A stretch of 64,000 nucleotides of DNA, taken from Nocardioides faecalis (lineage in GTDB: Bacteria > Actinomycetota > Actinomycetes > Propionibacteriales > Nocardioidaceae). The number at the start of each line of letters is the position of its first letter. Position 1 is the stretch's first letter. Positions 55,087 to 63,559 of this stretch are shown one piece after another. A program made the position numbers and the translations under genes. Under the pieces are notes generated by a model. The model did not search any database and was not told the DNA's origin. It saw only the letters and a program-made list of their open reading frames with translations. The DNA is taken from positions 1,736,001 to 1,800,000 of the forward strand of contig NZ_CP074406.1 of the NCBI RefSeq assembly GCF_018388425.1, given 5' to 3'.

Positions 55087-57141
55087 ATGACCCCGACGCC
55101 CGACGAGCCGGCTCTCGAGCTGCCCGGGCTGGTCCGCGACAAGGTCGCGGAGGGCCGGCGCAAGGCGTCGGCGACCCGGGCCCGCAAGGCCGCCAGCGCC
55201 GAGCTGGCCGAGGTCGACCCCGTGGCGCGGGTGCTGCTCGAGGTGCCGCTGGCCCACCTGGACCGGGCCTTCGACTACACCGTGCCGGCCTCGATGGCCG
55301 ACGACGCCCGGCCCGGCACCCGGGTCAAGGTCCGCTTCGCGGGCAAGGACGTCGACGGGTTCATCATCGACCGGCACCCGACCTCCGATCACGACGGTGT
55401 GCTCTCCCCGCTGCGCCGCCTGGTCAGCCCCGAGCCGGTGCTCGCCCCCGAGGTCGCCGAGCTGTGCCGCCGGGTCGCGGAGCGCTACGCCGGCGTCGGT
55501 GCCGACGTACGACGCCTCGCGGTGCCCCCACGGCATGCGACCACCGAGCAGGAGCCCACGCCCCCGGCGCCGCCGCTGCCTGGCCCGGAGGCGGTGCGGG
55601 CCGCGCACGAGGCCTGGGCCGCCTATCCGGCAGCCGCCGCGTTCCTGGGCCACCTGGCCCGCGGCGAGGCGCCGCGCGCGGTGTGGGGCGCCGGCCCGGG
55701 GGAGGACTGGCCGCTGCTGCTGGCCCACCTCGCCGCCGCGGCGCTGGCCGCCGGCCGGGGCTCGGTGCTGTGCGTGCCCGACCATCGCGACGTGGCCCGC
55801 CTCGACGCCGCGCTGAGCGCCGTGCTCGGCGAGGGTCACCACGTCACGCTGGGTGCGGAGTCGGGCCCCGCCGCCCGCTACCGGGACTTCCTCGCCGTCC
55901 GCCGGGGGGCGCGGCGCATCGTGGTCGGCTCCCGCTCTGCGGCGTTCGCCCCGGTGCATGACCTCGGCCTGGTGGTGATCTGGGACGACGGTGACGACCT
56001 GCACGCCGAGCCCCGGGCGCCGTACCCGCACACCCGGGAGGTGCTGCTGCTGCGCTCCGAGCAGCAGGGCGCCGCGGCGCTGGTCGGCGGGTTCGCCCGC
56101 ACGGTGGAGGCCGACCAGCTGCTGCGCGCCGGCTGGGCCCGCGAGATCGCGCTGCCCCGCGCCGTGGTCCGCGAGCGTGCCCTGGTCGCGATCAGCGGGG
56201 CCACCGACACCGCCCGGGAGCGCGACCCGCACGCCGCCACCGCCCGGATCCCCCGTGAGGCGCACCAGGCGCTGCGCTGGGGCCTGGAGCGCGGCCCCGT
56301 GCTGGTGCAGACCCCACGCGCCGGCTACGCGTTGCGGCTGGCCTGCGAGCGCTGCCGCACGCCCGCGCAGTGCCGCGCCTGCACCGGCCCGCTGACCCTG
56401 GCCGGCCCGACCGCGCCGCCGCGGTGTCGCTGGTGCGCGACCGAGGCCCTGGACTGGTCGTGCCCCGAGTGCGGCGCCGCCGGGCTGCGGGCGCCGGTGC
56501 TGGGCGATGCCCGCACCGCCGACGAGCTCGGCCGGTCGTTCCCCGCGGTGCCGGTGCTCACCTCCTCGGGTGAGCGGATCCGAGCCCACGTGGACGCCAC
56601 GCCGCGGATCGTGGTCGCCACCCCGGGCGCCGAGCCGGTCGCCTCCGGCGGGTACGCGGTGGTGCTGCTGCTGGACACCTGGTGGCTGCTCAGCCGCGAC
56701 AGCATGCGCGCCGCCGAGGAGGCGGTGCGCCGCTGGTGCAACGCGATCGGGTTGCTGCGGGTCGGGGGACGGGCCCTGGCCGTCGGCGACCCGGCCTCGA
56801 CCGCCTTGCAGGCTCTGGTCCGCTGGGACCCCGCCGGCTTCGCCGCCCGCGAGGCCGACGAACGACGCGAGGCGCACCTGCCGCCCGCCGCCAGGATCGC
56901 CACGCTGACCGGCAATCCTGGTGCCCTCGACGATGTCCGGGCGCTGCTGCAGCTGCCCGAGCACGCCGACGTGCTGGGGCCGGTGCCGACCGACGACGAG
57001 GAGGAGCGGCTCGTGGTCCGGGTGCCGCGCGTCGACGGCGCCCGGCTCTCCGCAGCCCTGGCCGAGGCCCAGCGGCTGCGCTCCTCACGCAAGCTGGAGC
57101 CGGTGCGCGTGCAGGTGGATCCGGGCGAGATCCTAGGATGA
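55087..57141 (+). CDS. priA: PriA-like primosomal protein N' with degenerate helicase motifs
   Basis: The 684-residue protein aligns with PriA: an N-terminal 3'-DNA-binding domain (ARVLLEVPLAHLDRAFDYTV), a helicase-like core, and the zinc-binding cysteines CERCRTPAQCRAC and CRWCATEALDWSCPEC. The Walker A position reads GAGPGEDW without GKT, and the DEXH box reads WDDGDD. It is therefore probably not an ATP-dependent helicase, as noted for other actinobacterial PriA proteins. It may act as a structural loader. TAGAAC lies seven bases before the ATG. Confidence 0.88.
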   Translation: MTPTPDEPALELPGLVRDKVAEGRRKASATRARKAASAELAEVDPVARVLLEVPLAHLDRAFDYTVPASMADDARPGTRVKVRFAGKDVDGFIIDRHPTSDHDGVLSPLRRLVSPEPVLAPEVAELCRRVAERYAGVGADVRRLAVPPRHATTEQEPTPPAPPLPGPEAVRAAHEAWAAYPAAAAFLGHLARGEAPRAVWGAGPGEDWPLLLAHLAAAALAAGRGSVLCVPDHRDVARLDAALSAVLGEGHHVTLGAESGPAARYRDFLAVRRGARRIVVGSRSAAFAPVHDLGLVVIWDDGDDLHAEPRAPYPHTREVLLLRSEQQGAAALVGGFARTVEADQLLRAGWAREIALPRAVVRERALVAISGATDTARERDPHAATARIPREAHQALRWGLERGPVLVQTPRAGYALRLACERCRTPAQCRACTGPLTLAGPTAPPRCRWCATEALDWSCPECGAAGLRAPVLGDARTADELGRSFPAVPVLTSSGERIRAHVDATPRIVVATPGAEPVASGGYAVVLLLDTWWLLSRDSMRAAEEAVRRWCNAIGLLRVGGRALAVGDPASTALQALVRWDPAGFAAREADERREAHLPPAARIATLTGNPGALDDVRALLQLPEHADVLGPVPTDDEEERLVVRVPRVDGARLSAALAEAQRLRSSRKLEPVRVQVDPGEILG
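57134..57139 (+). promoter_or_regulatory. -10 element TAGGAT for leaderless def
   Basis: TAGGAT overlaps the priA stop codon and lies exactly six bases before the def GTG, allowing independent expression of def-fmt-rsmB. Confidence 0.45.
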
Positions 57142-57145
57142 GTCG

Positions 57146-57691
57146 GTGGCCATCAGACCCATCCGCCTCTTCGGCGACCCCATCCTTCGCAAGCCCGCCA
57201 TCGAGGTCACAAGCTTCGACACCGAGCTGCGCCAGCTCGTCACCGACCTGACCGACACCATGCTCGACGCCCCCGGCGCCGGCCTGGCCGCGCCGCAGAT
57301 CGGGGTCGGCCTGCGCGTCTTCACCTGGTACGTCGACGGCGAGGTCGGCCACCTGGTCAACCCGTCGCTGCAGCTGTCCGAGGAGACCCAGGACGGCGCC
57401 GAGGGCTGCCTGTCGCTGCCTGAGCTGACCTACGACTGCCTCCGCGCGCTGTCGGTGGTCGCCACCGGCTTCAACATGCACGGCGACCCCGTGCGGATCG
57501 AGGGCTCCGACCTGCTCGCCCGCGCGATCCAGCACGAGACCGACCACCTGGACGGGATCTTGTTCATCGACCGGCTCGACGCCGAGGCCCGCAAGGCCGC
57601 GATGCGCGAGATCCGGGAGTCGGAGTGGTTCGGCCTGGAGAAGCCCGTCGTGAAGTTCTCGCCCCACGCAACTGGAGGTCTCGGCCGATGA
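57146..57691 (+). CDS. def: Peptide deformylase
   Basis: Def removes the formyl group from new proteins. The 181-residue protein has all three motifs: [11 protein letters not shown] near residue 46, EGCLSLP with the metal-ligand Cys near residue 90, and QHETDHLDG near residue 132. The GTG start lies four bases after priA. Its stop overlaps the fmt ATG, joining formylation and deformylation genes. Confidence 0.96.
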   Translation: MAIRPIRLFGDPILRKPAIEVTSFDTELRQLVTDLTDTMLDAPGAGLAAPQIGVGLRVFTWYVDGEVGHLVNPSLQLSEETQDGAEGCLSLPELTYDCLRALSVVATGFNMHGDPVRIEGSDLLARAIQHETDHLDGILFIDRLDAEARKAAMREIRESEWFGLEKPVVKFSPHATGGLGR

Positions 57692-58614
57692 AGGTCGTTT
57701 TCGCCGGCACCCCCGAGGTCGCCGTTCCGTCCCTGGACGCCGTCGCGAAGTCGGGCCACGAGCTCGTCGGCGTCGTCACCCGCCCCGACGCGCCCGCCGG
57801 CCGCGGCCGCAAGCTCACCCCCAGCCCGGTCGCGCTGCGCGCCGAGGAGCTCGGGGTGCCGGTGCTCAAGCCCAGCCACCCCAAGGACCCCGCGTTCCAG
57901 GAGGAGCTGCGCGCGCTGCAGCCCGACTGCTGCCCCGTGGTCGCCTACGGCGCCCTGCTGCCGCAGAGCGCCCTGGACATCCCCGAGCACGGCTGGATCA
58001 ACCTGCACTTCTCGCTGCTGCCCGCCTGGCGCGGCGCCGCGCCCGTGCAGCACTCGATCTGGGCCGGTGACGAGTTCACCGGCGCCACCACCTTCCGCAT
58101 CGTCCAGGCCCTCGACGCCGGGCCCACCTTCGGCGTGATGACCGAGCGGATCCGGCCCACCGACACCGCCGGCGACCTGCTCGGCCGGCTCGCCGAGGGC
58201 GGCTCCAGCCTGCTCGTCGCGACCCTGGACGGCATCGCCGACGGCTCGCTGGAGGCCCGGGAGCAGCCCGCCGAGGGCATCAGCCTGGCCCCGAAGATCA
58301 CCGTCGAGGACGCCCGCGTCGACTGGACCGAGCCCGCCGTCGGCGTGGACCGCCGGATCCGGGCCTGCACGCCGGGCCCCGGCGCCTGGACCACCCTGGA
58401 CGGTGACCGGGTCAAGCTCGGCGCGGTCTCCATCGAGGAGGGCGTGGAGGACCTCGCGCCCGGCGCGATCCGGGTCGCCAAGAACCACGTCCTGGTCGGC
58501 ACCGCCACCACCGCGGTGCGTCTCGGCGAGGTCAAGGCCTTCGGCAAGAAGCAGATGGGCGCCGCCGACTGGGCCCGAGGCGTCCGGCTGCCCGAGACCG
58601 CGACGTTCGAGTGA
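57688..58614 (+). CDS. fmt: Methionyl-tRNA formyltransferase
   Basis: Fmt formylates initiator Met-tRNA. The ATG at 57688 gives the usual [19 protein letters not shown] and 308 residues. [20 protein letters not shown] holds the catalytic Asn and His, and the Asp lies in LDAGPTFG. The C-terminal tRNA-binding domain begins around [18 protein letters not shown]. The stop overlaps rsmB by four bases. Confidence 0.96.
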   Translation: MKVVFAGTPEVAVPSLDAVAKSGHELVGVVTRPDAPAGRGRKLTPSPVALRAEELGVPVLKPSHPKDPAFQEELRALQPDCCPVVAYGALLPQSALDIPEHGWINLHFSLLPAWRGAAPVQHSIWAGDEFTGATTFRIVQALDAGPTFGVMTERIRPTDTAGDLLGRLAEGGSSLLVATLDGIADGSLEAREQPAEGISLAPKITVEDARVDWTEPAVGVDRRIRACTPGPGAWTTLDGDRVKLGAVSIEEGVEDLAPGAIRVAKNHVLVGTATTAVRLGEVKAFGKKQMGAADWARGVRLPETATFE

Positions 58615-60065
58615 GCGGCCCGCGACCCGGTCGCCGCGGTGCAGGTGGTCGTGGCGCAGGTGGCCGTGGCGCAGGTGGCCGAGGCCGGTCCACGCGCCCG
58701 CCACGGGACCGGGACCCGGTCCGGCTGGCGGCGCTGTCGGTGCTGCGCGCGGTGCGGGTCGAGGACGGCTACACCAACCTGGTGCTGCCCGCGGTCCTCG
58801 CCCAGCACGAGCTGAGCGGACGCGACGCCGCGTTCGTCACCGAGCTCGCCGCCGGCACGATCCGCCGCCAGGGCACGTACGACGCCATCCTCGCCGCCTG
58901 CATCGACCGGCCCCTGCGCAAGGTCGAGTCGAAGGTGCTGGACGCGCTGCGCCTGGGCACCCACCAGCTGCTCGGCATGCGGGTGCCCGCGCACGCCGCG
59001 ATCAGCACCACCGTCGACCTGGTGCGGGCCAAGGTCAGCCCCGGCGCCGCCGGCTTCACCAACGCGGTGCTGCGCAAGGTCTCCGCGCGCGACCTGACCG
59101 GCTGGCTGGCCGAGGTCGCACCTGAGGACGCCACCGACCACCTCGGCCACCTCGCCGTGGTGCACAGCCACCCCCGCTGGGTCGTGGAGCGCCTCGAGCA
59201 GGCGCTCGACGGCGTCGGCGCTGCGGAGGAGGTCGGCGACCTGCTGGCCGCCGACAACCGCGCGCCCCGGGTCACCCTGGTGGCCCGCCCCGGGCTCGCC
59301 GAGCGTGACGAGCTGCCCGGTGAGCCGACGCCGTACTCGCCCTTCGGCACCGTGCTGGGCACCGGCGGCGACCCCGGTGCCGTGCCCGCCGTGGTGCAGG
59401 GCCGCGCCGGCGTGCAGGACGAGGGCTCGCAGCTGGTCGCGGTGGCGCTGGCGCAGGCGCCGGTCGACGGCCGCGACGAGCGCTGGGTGGACCTGTGCGC
59501 CGGGCCCGGCGGCAAGGCCGCGCTGCTCGCCGCGCTGGCCGCCGAACGCGGCGCCCATCTCGTCGGCGCCGAGCTGCACGATCACCGCGCCAAGCTCGTG
59601 GCGCGCGCGGCCCGGGCCTCCAAGGGCGCCGTGGGTCTCGCGGGTGTGGTGCAGACCGACAGCACGCACGCGCCGTTCGCCGACGACAGCATCGACCGGG
59701 TGCTGCTGGACGCACCCTGCACCGGCCTCGGTGCCCTGCGCCGCAGGCCGGAGGCGCGCTGGCGCCGTACCGTCGCCGACCTGGAGGACCTGGTCGCGCT
59801 GCAGCGCGCCCTGCTCGCCGAGGCGGTCCGGGTCGTGCGGCCGGGGGGAGCGTTGCTCTACGCCACCTGCTCGCCGGTGCTCGAGGAGACCGCGCAGGTC
59901 GTCTCGGCTGCGCTCGCGGACACGCCGGGAGTCCGGCTGGACGACGTACGGCCGGTGCTGGGCGAGGTGCCGGACGCCGACGGTCCGCTGCCCGGCACGG
60001 TGCAGCTGTGGCCGCATCGGCACAGCACCGACGCGATGTTCCTGGCCTTGCTGCGCAAGGACTGA
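58611..60065 (+). CDS. rsmB: 16S rRNA m5C967 methyltransferase RsmB
   Basis: RsmB methylates C967 of 16S rRNA. The 484-residue protein has an Arg/Gly-rich N-terminal tail, a NusB-like domain ([20 protein letters not shown]), and the methyltransferase with SAM motif [14 protein letters not shown]. Both cysteines are present: [18 protein letters not shown] (motif IV) and [13 protein letters not shown] (motif VI). GTG is the start, coupled to fmt. Confidence 0.95.
   Translation: MSGPRPGRRGAGGRGAGGRGAGGRGRSTRPPRDRDPVRLAALSVLRAVRVEDGYTNLVLPAVLAQHELSGRDAAFVTELAAGTIRRQGTYDAILAACIDRPLRKVESKVLDALRLGTHQLLGMRVPAHAAISTTVDLVRAKVSPGAAGFTNAVLRKVSARDLTGWLAEVAPEDATDHLGHLAVVHSHPRWVVERLEQALDGVGAAEEVGDLLAADNRAPRVTLVARPGLAERDELPGEPTPYSPFGTVLGTGGDPGAVPAVVQGRAGVQDEGSQLVAVALAQAPVDGRDERWVDLCAGPGGKAALLAALAAERGAHLVGAELHDHRAKLVARAARASKGAVGLAGVVQTDSTHAPFADDSIDRVLLDAPCTGLGALRRRPEARWRRTVADLEDLVALQRALLAEAVRVVRPGGALLYATCSPVLEETAQVVSAALADTPGVRLDDVRPVLGEVPDADGPLPGTVQLWPHRHSTDAMFLALLRKD
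58641..58685 (+). repeat. 15-bp tandem repeat encoding an AGGRG tail in RsmB
   Basis: Three 15-base in-frame units (GCAGGTGGTCGTGGC and variants) encode Ala-Gly-Gly-Arg-Gly, an RGG-like RNA-binding tail. Confidence 0.85.
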
Positions 60066-60093
60066 GCAGGGCCCACCCGGAATGAACCACAAA

Positions 60094-60109
60094 GGTTGAG
60101 GGTTCAACC
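60094..60109. promoter_or_regulatory. Inverted repeat upstream of the LLM oxidoreductase
   Basis: GGTTGA (60094-60099) and TCAACC (60104-60109) flank GGGT, ending four bases before the ATG at 60113. The symmetry resembles MarR- or HxlR-type operators, which often control flavin oxidoreductases. No regulator gene is adjacent. Confidence 0.5.
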
Positions 60110-60112
60110 AGC

Positions 60113-61132
60113 ATGAAGAAGATCGGGTTCCTCTCGTTCGGGCACTGGACGCCGCACGAGTCCTCGAAGACGCGCTCGGCCGCCGACGCGCTGCTGCAGT
60201 CCATCGACCTCGCGGTCGCCGCGGAGGAGCTCGGCGCGGACGGCGCCTACTTCCGGGTGCACCACTTCGCCCGGCAGCTGGCCAGCCCGTTCCCGCTGCT
60301 CGCCGCGATCGGGGCGCGGACCAGCCGGATCGAGATCGGCACCGGCGTCATCGACATGCGCTACGAGAACCCGCTGTACTTCGCCGAGGACGCCGGCGCC
60401 GCCGACCTGATCTCCGGCGGCAGGCTGCAGCTCGGCATCTCCCGCGGTTCACCGGAGCAGGTCGTCGACGGCTGGAAGTACTTCGGCTACGGCCCCGCCG
60501 AGGGTGAGACGGAGGCCGACATGGCCCGCCGCCACACCCAGGTCGCGCTCGAGGTGCTGCAGGGCGAGGGCTTCGCGCAGCCGAACCCGCGGCCGATGTT
60601 CCCGAACCCGCCCGGGCTGCTGCGCCTGGAGCCGCACGCGCCCGGCCTGCGCGAGCGGATCTGGTGGGGTGCCGCCTCCAACGGCACCGCCCGCTGGGCC
60701 GCGGAGCTCGGGATGAACCTGATGAGCTCCACGCTGAAGGAGGACGAGAGCGGCAAGCCGTTCCACGTCCAGCAGGCCGAGCAGATCCGGGTCTTCCGCG
60801 ACGCGTGGGCCGAGGCCGGACACGACTTCACCCCGCGGGTCTCGGTCAGCCGGTCGATCTTCCCGCTGGTGAGCGACAAGGACCACGCCTACTTCGGGCA
60901 GAGTCGGGAGGAGTCCGACCAGGTCGGCAACATCGACAACATGCGTGCGATCTTCGGTCGTTCGTACGCCGCCGAGCCCGACGCGCTCGTCGAGCAGCTG
61001 CGCGGCGACGAGGCGATCGCCGAGGCCGACACCCTGCTGCTCACCGTGCCCAACCAGCTCGGCGTGGACTACAACGCCCACGTGATCGAGGCCGTGCTGG
61101 AGCACGTGGCGCCGGCGCTCGGCTGGCGCTGA
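60113..61132 (+). CDS. LLM-class flavin-dependent oxidoreductase (luciferase-like)
   Basis: The 339-residue TIM-barrel protein has KKIGFLSFGHWTPHESSKTR, EELGADGAYFRVHHFARQ, TSRIEIGTGVIDMRYENPLY and GGRLQLGISRGSPEQVVDGW. The HHF and GTGVI patterns are those of bacterial luciferase-like monooxygenases using reduced FMN. It differs clearly from the F420-type protein at 40113. The substrate is unknown. It converges with the minus-strand gene that ends four bases away. Confidence 0.88.
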   Translation: MKKIGFLSFGHWTPHESSKTRSAADALLQSIDLAVAAEELGADGAYFRVHHFARQLASPFPLLAAIGARTSRIEIGTGVIDMRYENPLYFAEDAGAADLISGGRLQLGISRGSPEQVVDGWKYFGYGPAEGETEADMARRHTQVALEVLQGEGFAQPNPRPMFPNPPGLLRLEPHAPGLRERIWWGAASNGTARWAAELGMNLMSSTLKEDESGKPFHVQQAEQIRVFRDAWAEAGHDFTPRVSVSRSIFPLVSDKDHAYFGQSREESDQVGNIDNMRAIFGRSYAAEPDALVEQLRGDEAIAEADTLLLTVPNQLGVDYNAHVIEAVLEHVAPALGWR

Positions 61133-61136
61133 GCGC

Positions 61137-62012
61137 TCAGTCGACCCAGGTCAGCGACTCGCCCAGCTCGGTCAGCTCGGCGTCGGTGGTGCCGAGGCCG
61201 CCCTGCACGGAGATGAAGATGCCGTCGTGGACCTCGGTCGTGTAGGTGGCCGGATCCTTCTGGGCGAGCCACTCGTCGCGGTCGGCTGCGTCGCGGACCA
61301 CCAGCGCGGCGACACCGCCGTCGGCGGCGGTGCAGGACGCCTTGTCGTCGGGCAGGTGCCACTCGCAGGTCCAGCCGGCGCCGACGGTGACCGGTGCCTC
61401 GTCCAGCTGTCCGAGCAGGCCCAACGCCTCGGCGTCGGTGGCCGACACGGCGATGGTGATGCCCGGCAGGTCCGAGGTCAACGTGCCGAACCCCCCTGCC
61501 CACCACTGCTCGAGGACGTCCAACGGTCCGGCGACCATCAGCGCCCATCCGGCTCCGCGGCCCGCGTCGGTGTTCATGCCGAGGAGGTGCTCGGCCTCAC
61601 CGGCCGGGATCACGGTGCCCTGCAGGCCGTTGCCGAGGTCGAGCACCTGGCCGGCGGTGAGCGGGCCGGCGGTGAGGGGGCCGGGGGCGGTGGAGGCACC
61701 GGGCTCGGCCGGGGCGGTCGTGGGTGCCGCAGCGAAGGAGACCGGGTCCTCCTCGACGGCGGGTCCCGTCGCGCCGAGCAGGGCGCTCGCGCCGCCGATC
61801 AGGCCGACCGCAGCGGCGCCGCCGAGCACGAGCGCGGCCTGGCGCCGGCGGCGCAGCCGGGTACCGCGCGCGACGGCGTGCACGGAGAGCCGGGGCAGGT
61901 CCGGGTGCTCGGTCTGGAGCCGCTCGGAAAGAGCGGTGCCGAGCCGGGAGGCGACGACGGTGTCGTCGTCGGGGGAGTGCGGGTCGTGGGCGTCGTACCT
62001 CAGGTCGTTCAT
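61137..62012 (-). CDS. Membrane-anchored partner of the SigE-family sigma factor (possible anti-sigma)
   Basis: The 291-residue protein has an acidic N-terminal cytoplasmic part, a basic RLRRRRQ stretch, one membrane helix near residues 60-80 (AALVLGGAAAVGLIGGASAL), and an external domain with a PLTAGPLTAG repeat and two cysteines (TCEWHLPDDKASC). The start overlaps the sigma factor stop, so they are co-translated. No zinc-containing anti-sigma motif (HxxxCxxC) is seen in the N-terminus. An anti-sigma role is inferred from the pairing. Confidence 0.7.
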   Translation of the reverse strand: MNDLRYDAHDPHSPDDDTVVASRLGTALSERLQTEHPDLPRLSVHAVARGTRLRRRRQAALVLGGAAAVGLIGGASALLGATGPAVEEDPVSFAAAPTTAPAEPGASTAPGPLTAGPLTAGQVLDLGNGLQGTVIPAGEAEHLLGMNTDAGRGAGWALMVAGPLDVLEQWWAGGFGTLTSDLPGITIAVSATDAEALGLLGQLDEAPVTVGAGWTCEWHLPDDKASCTAADGGVAALVVRDAADRDEWLAQKDPATYTTEVHDGIFISVQGGLGTTDAELTELGESLTWVD

Positions 62013-62506
62013 CACAGGGTCCTCTCCGGGGTGCTGACGAGGGGGCGGAGTCGCTGGAGAGCACGCCGGGAACGGGTCCGGACGACGTCCTCGGTGAGCC
62101 CGAGGTCGATCGCGACAGCGGCGACGCTGCGGTCCTCCCAGTAGCGCAGCACGACGACCGCCCGGTCCAGCGGCGACAGCGTGGCGAGCGCGGTCAGCAG
62201 GTCGAGCCGGGTGCCCGCGTCGACGTCGTACGACGCCGTGTCGCTCACCGTCGCGGTGGGCTGCTCGCCGGAGCGGCGCAGGCGCCGTTGCGACAGGAAG
62301 GTGTTCAGCAGGGTGGTCCGGGCGTAGCCGACCGGGTTGTCGGTCGCCCGCACACGCCGCCACTGCGCGAAGACCTTGGCGTAGGTGGTCTGCGTCAGGT
62401 CCTCGGCGAGGTGGTGGTCGCCGGTGAGCAGCAGCGCGGCCCGGTACAGCTGGGTGCCGCTCTGCTGCACGAAGGCGGTGAATTCCGCCTCCCGTTGTGC
62501 TCTCAT
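62012..62506 (-). CDS. SigE-family (ECF-type) RNA polymerase sigma factor
   Basis: The 164-residue protein begins MRAQREAEFTAFVQQSG, with sigma region 2 (GDHHLAEDLTQTTYAKVFAQW), a short linker, and region 4 (SPLDRAVVVLRYWEDRSV, then GLTEDVVRTRSRRALQRLR). It matches the actinobacterial SigE family rather than classical four-region sigma factors. ATG with AAAGGGG upstream is preferred over longer starts that cross into the divergent gene. Target promoters are unknown. Confidence 0.9.
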   Translation of the reverse strand: MRAQREAEFTAFVQQSGTQLYRAALLLTGDHHLAEDLTQTTYAKVFAQWRRVRATDNPVGYARTTLLNTFLSQRRLRRSGEQPTATVSDTASYDVDAGTRLDLLTALATLSPLDRAVVVLRYWEDRSVAAVAIDLGLTEDVVRTRSRRALQRLRPLVSTPERTL

Positions 62507-62590
62507 GCCCCTTTGACGCCTCGGGACCCCGCTCACGTGACACTCCGCACCGCCGGAGTCTTGCAGGACCGGCCGGGTGGCGCTGGGCGT

Positions 62591-62596
62591 TAGGGT
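62591..62596 (+). promoter_or_regulatory. -10 element TAGGGT before the LigD-type polymerase gene
   Basis: TAGGGT lies seven bases before the ATG at 62604, close to leaderless spacing. The 97-base gap also serves the divergent sigma factor gene. Confidence 0.4.
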
Positions 62597-62603
62597 CGCG
62601 GGC

Positions 62604-63542
62604 ATGGCGTCCCCCGCGGTCGAGATCGAGGTCGAGGGCCGGGTCGTGCGGGTGAGCAACCCGGACCGCGTCTACTTCCCGGAGATCGGCGCCACCAAGC
62701 TGGACCTGGTCGAGTACTACCTCGCGGTCGGTGACGGCATCGTCAACGCGCTGCTCGAGCGGCCGTGCATGCTGCACCGCTTCCCCAAGGGGCTGGCCGG
62801 CGACAAGGTGCACCAGAAACGGCTGCCCGCCGGTGCCCCGGACTGGGTGGAGACGGTCGAGCTGTTCTTCCCGCGCTGGAAGCGCACCGCCGACGAGCTG
62901 TGCGTCACCGAGCTGGCCTCGGTGATCTGGGCGGTGCAGATGTCCACGGTGGAGTTCCACCCCTGGAACAGCCGCCGCGGTGCGGTGGAGCAGCCCGACG
63001 AGTGGCGCATCGATCTCGACCCCGGCCCCGAGACGTCGTACGACACCGTGCGGAAGGTCGCCCACGTCGCCCACGAGGTGCTCGAGGAGCTCGGTGCCGT
63101 CGGCTACCCGAAGACCAGCGGCAGCAAGGGCCTGCACGTCTACGTCCGGATCGCCCCCGAGGCCGAGCACAAGGTCGTACGCCGTGCCGCGCTCGCCTTC
63201 GCCCGCGAGGTCGAACGCCGGGCCCCCGAGCTGGTCACCACCGCCTGGTGGACCAAGGACCGCGATCCGGCTGCGGTGTTCGTGGACTACAACCAGAACG
63301 CCCGCGACCACACGATCCGTAGTCCATACAGTGTGTGTGCCACACCGAACGCTCGGGTTTCCGCTCCGCTCCTGTGGGCTGAGGTTTCAGTCGCCGAGCC
63401 GGATGACTTCACTATCCAGACCATGCCGCGTAGGTACGAGGAGGTGGGGGACCTGTTCAGCAGGATCGACGACACTTCGTTTGACATCGCTCCGCTGCTT
63501 GAGTGGGCGGAACGTGACGACATCAGGTACAGGAATCGCTAA
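62604..63542 (+). CDS. Stand-alone LigD-type polymerase/primase domain protein with foreign 3' end
   Basis: The 312-residue protein is the polymerase domain of the bacterial NHEJ ligase LigD, an archaeo-eukaryotic primase fold. Visible are VSNPDRVYFPEIGATKLDLV, the HPWN region, the metal-binding RIDLDPGPET, SGSKGLHVYV and VDYNQNARDHTI. No ligase or Ku is in the window. Up to about 63310 the codons are typical of this chromosome; from about 63320 on (SPYSVCATPNARVS and after) they turn AT-richer, with TAA as stop. The protein stays intact, which suggests a 3' end replaced by an inserted element. Confidence 0.9.
   Translation: MASPAVEIEVEGRVVRVSNPDRVYFPEIGATKLDLVEYYLAVGDGIVNALLERPCMLHRFPKGLAGDKVHQKRLPAGAPDWVETVELFFPRWKRTADELCVTELASVIWAVQMSTVEFHPWNSRRGAVEQPDEWRIDLDPGPETSYDTVRKVAHVAHEVLEELGAVGYPKTSGSKGLHVYVRIAPEAEHKVVRRAALAFAREVERRAPELVTTAWWTKDRDPAAVFVDYNQNARDHTIRSPYSVCATPNARVSAPLLWAEVSVAEPDDFTIQTMPRRYEEVGDLFSRIDDTSFDIAPLLEWAERDDIRYRNR
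63306..63325. other. Composition boundary in the polymerase gene, candidate attachment site
   Basis: Within the conserved DHTI segment the sequence GACCACACGATCCG changes to TAGTCCATACAGTG. Codons to the left are almost all G/C-ending. To the right AGT, CCA, TGT, GTT, CTT and TTT appear. The exact junction cannot be set from one sequence; this interval is my best estimate. Confidence 0.55.
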
Positions 63543-63559
63543 CCGCCTAAGGAGGGCCA

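Noticed and set aside
63306..63340. A tRNA gene as the attachment site of the foreign segment.
   Set aside because: No cloverleaf is visible near the boundary; the change occurs within a protein-coding motif.
62604..63542. The polymerase-domain gene as a pseudogene broken by the composition change.
   Set aside because: The frame is intact with conserved residues on both sides of the change and a normal length, so the product is probably functional.
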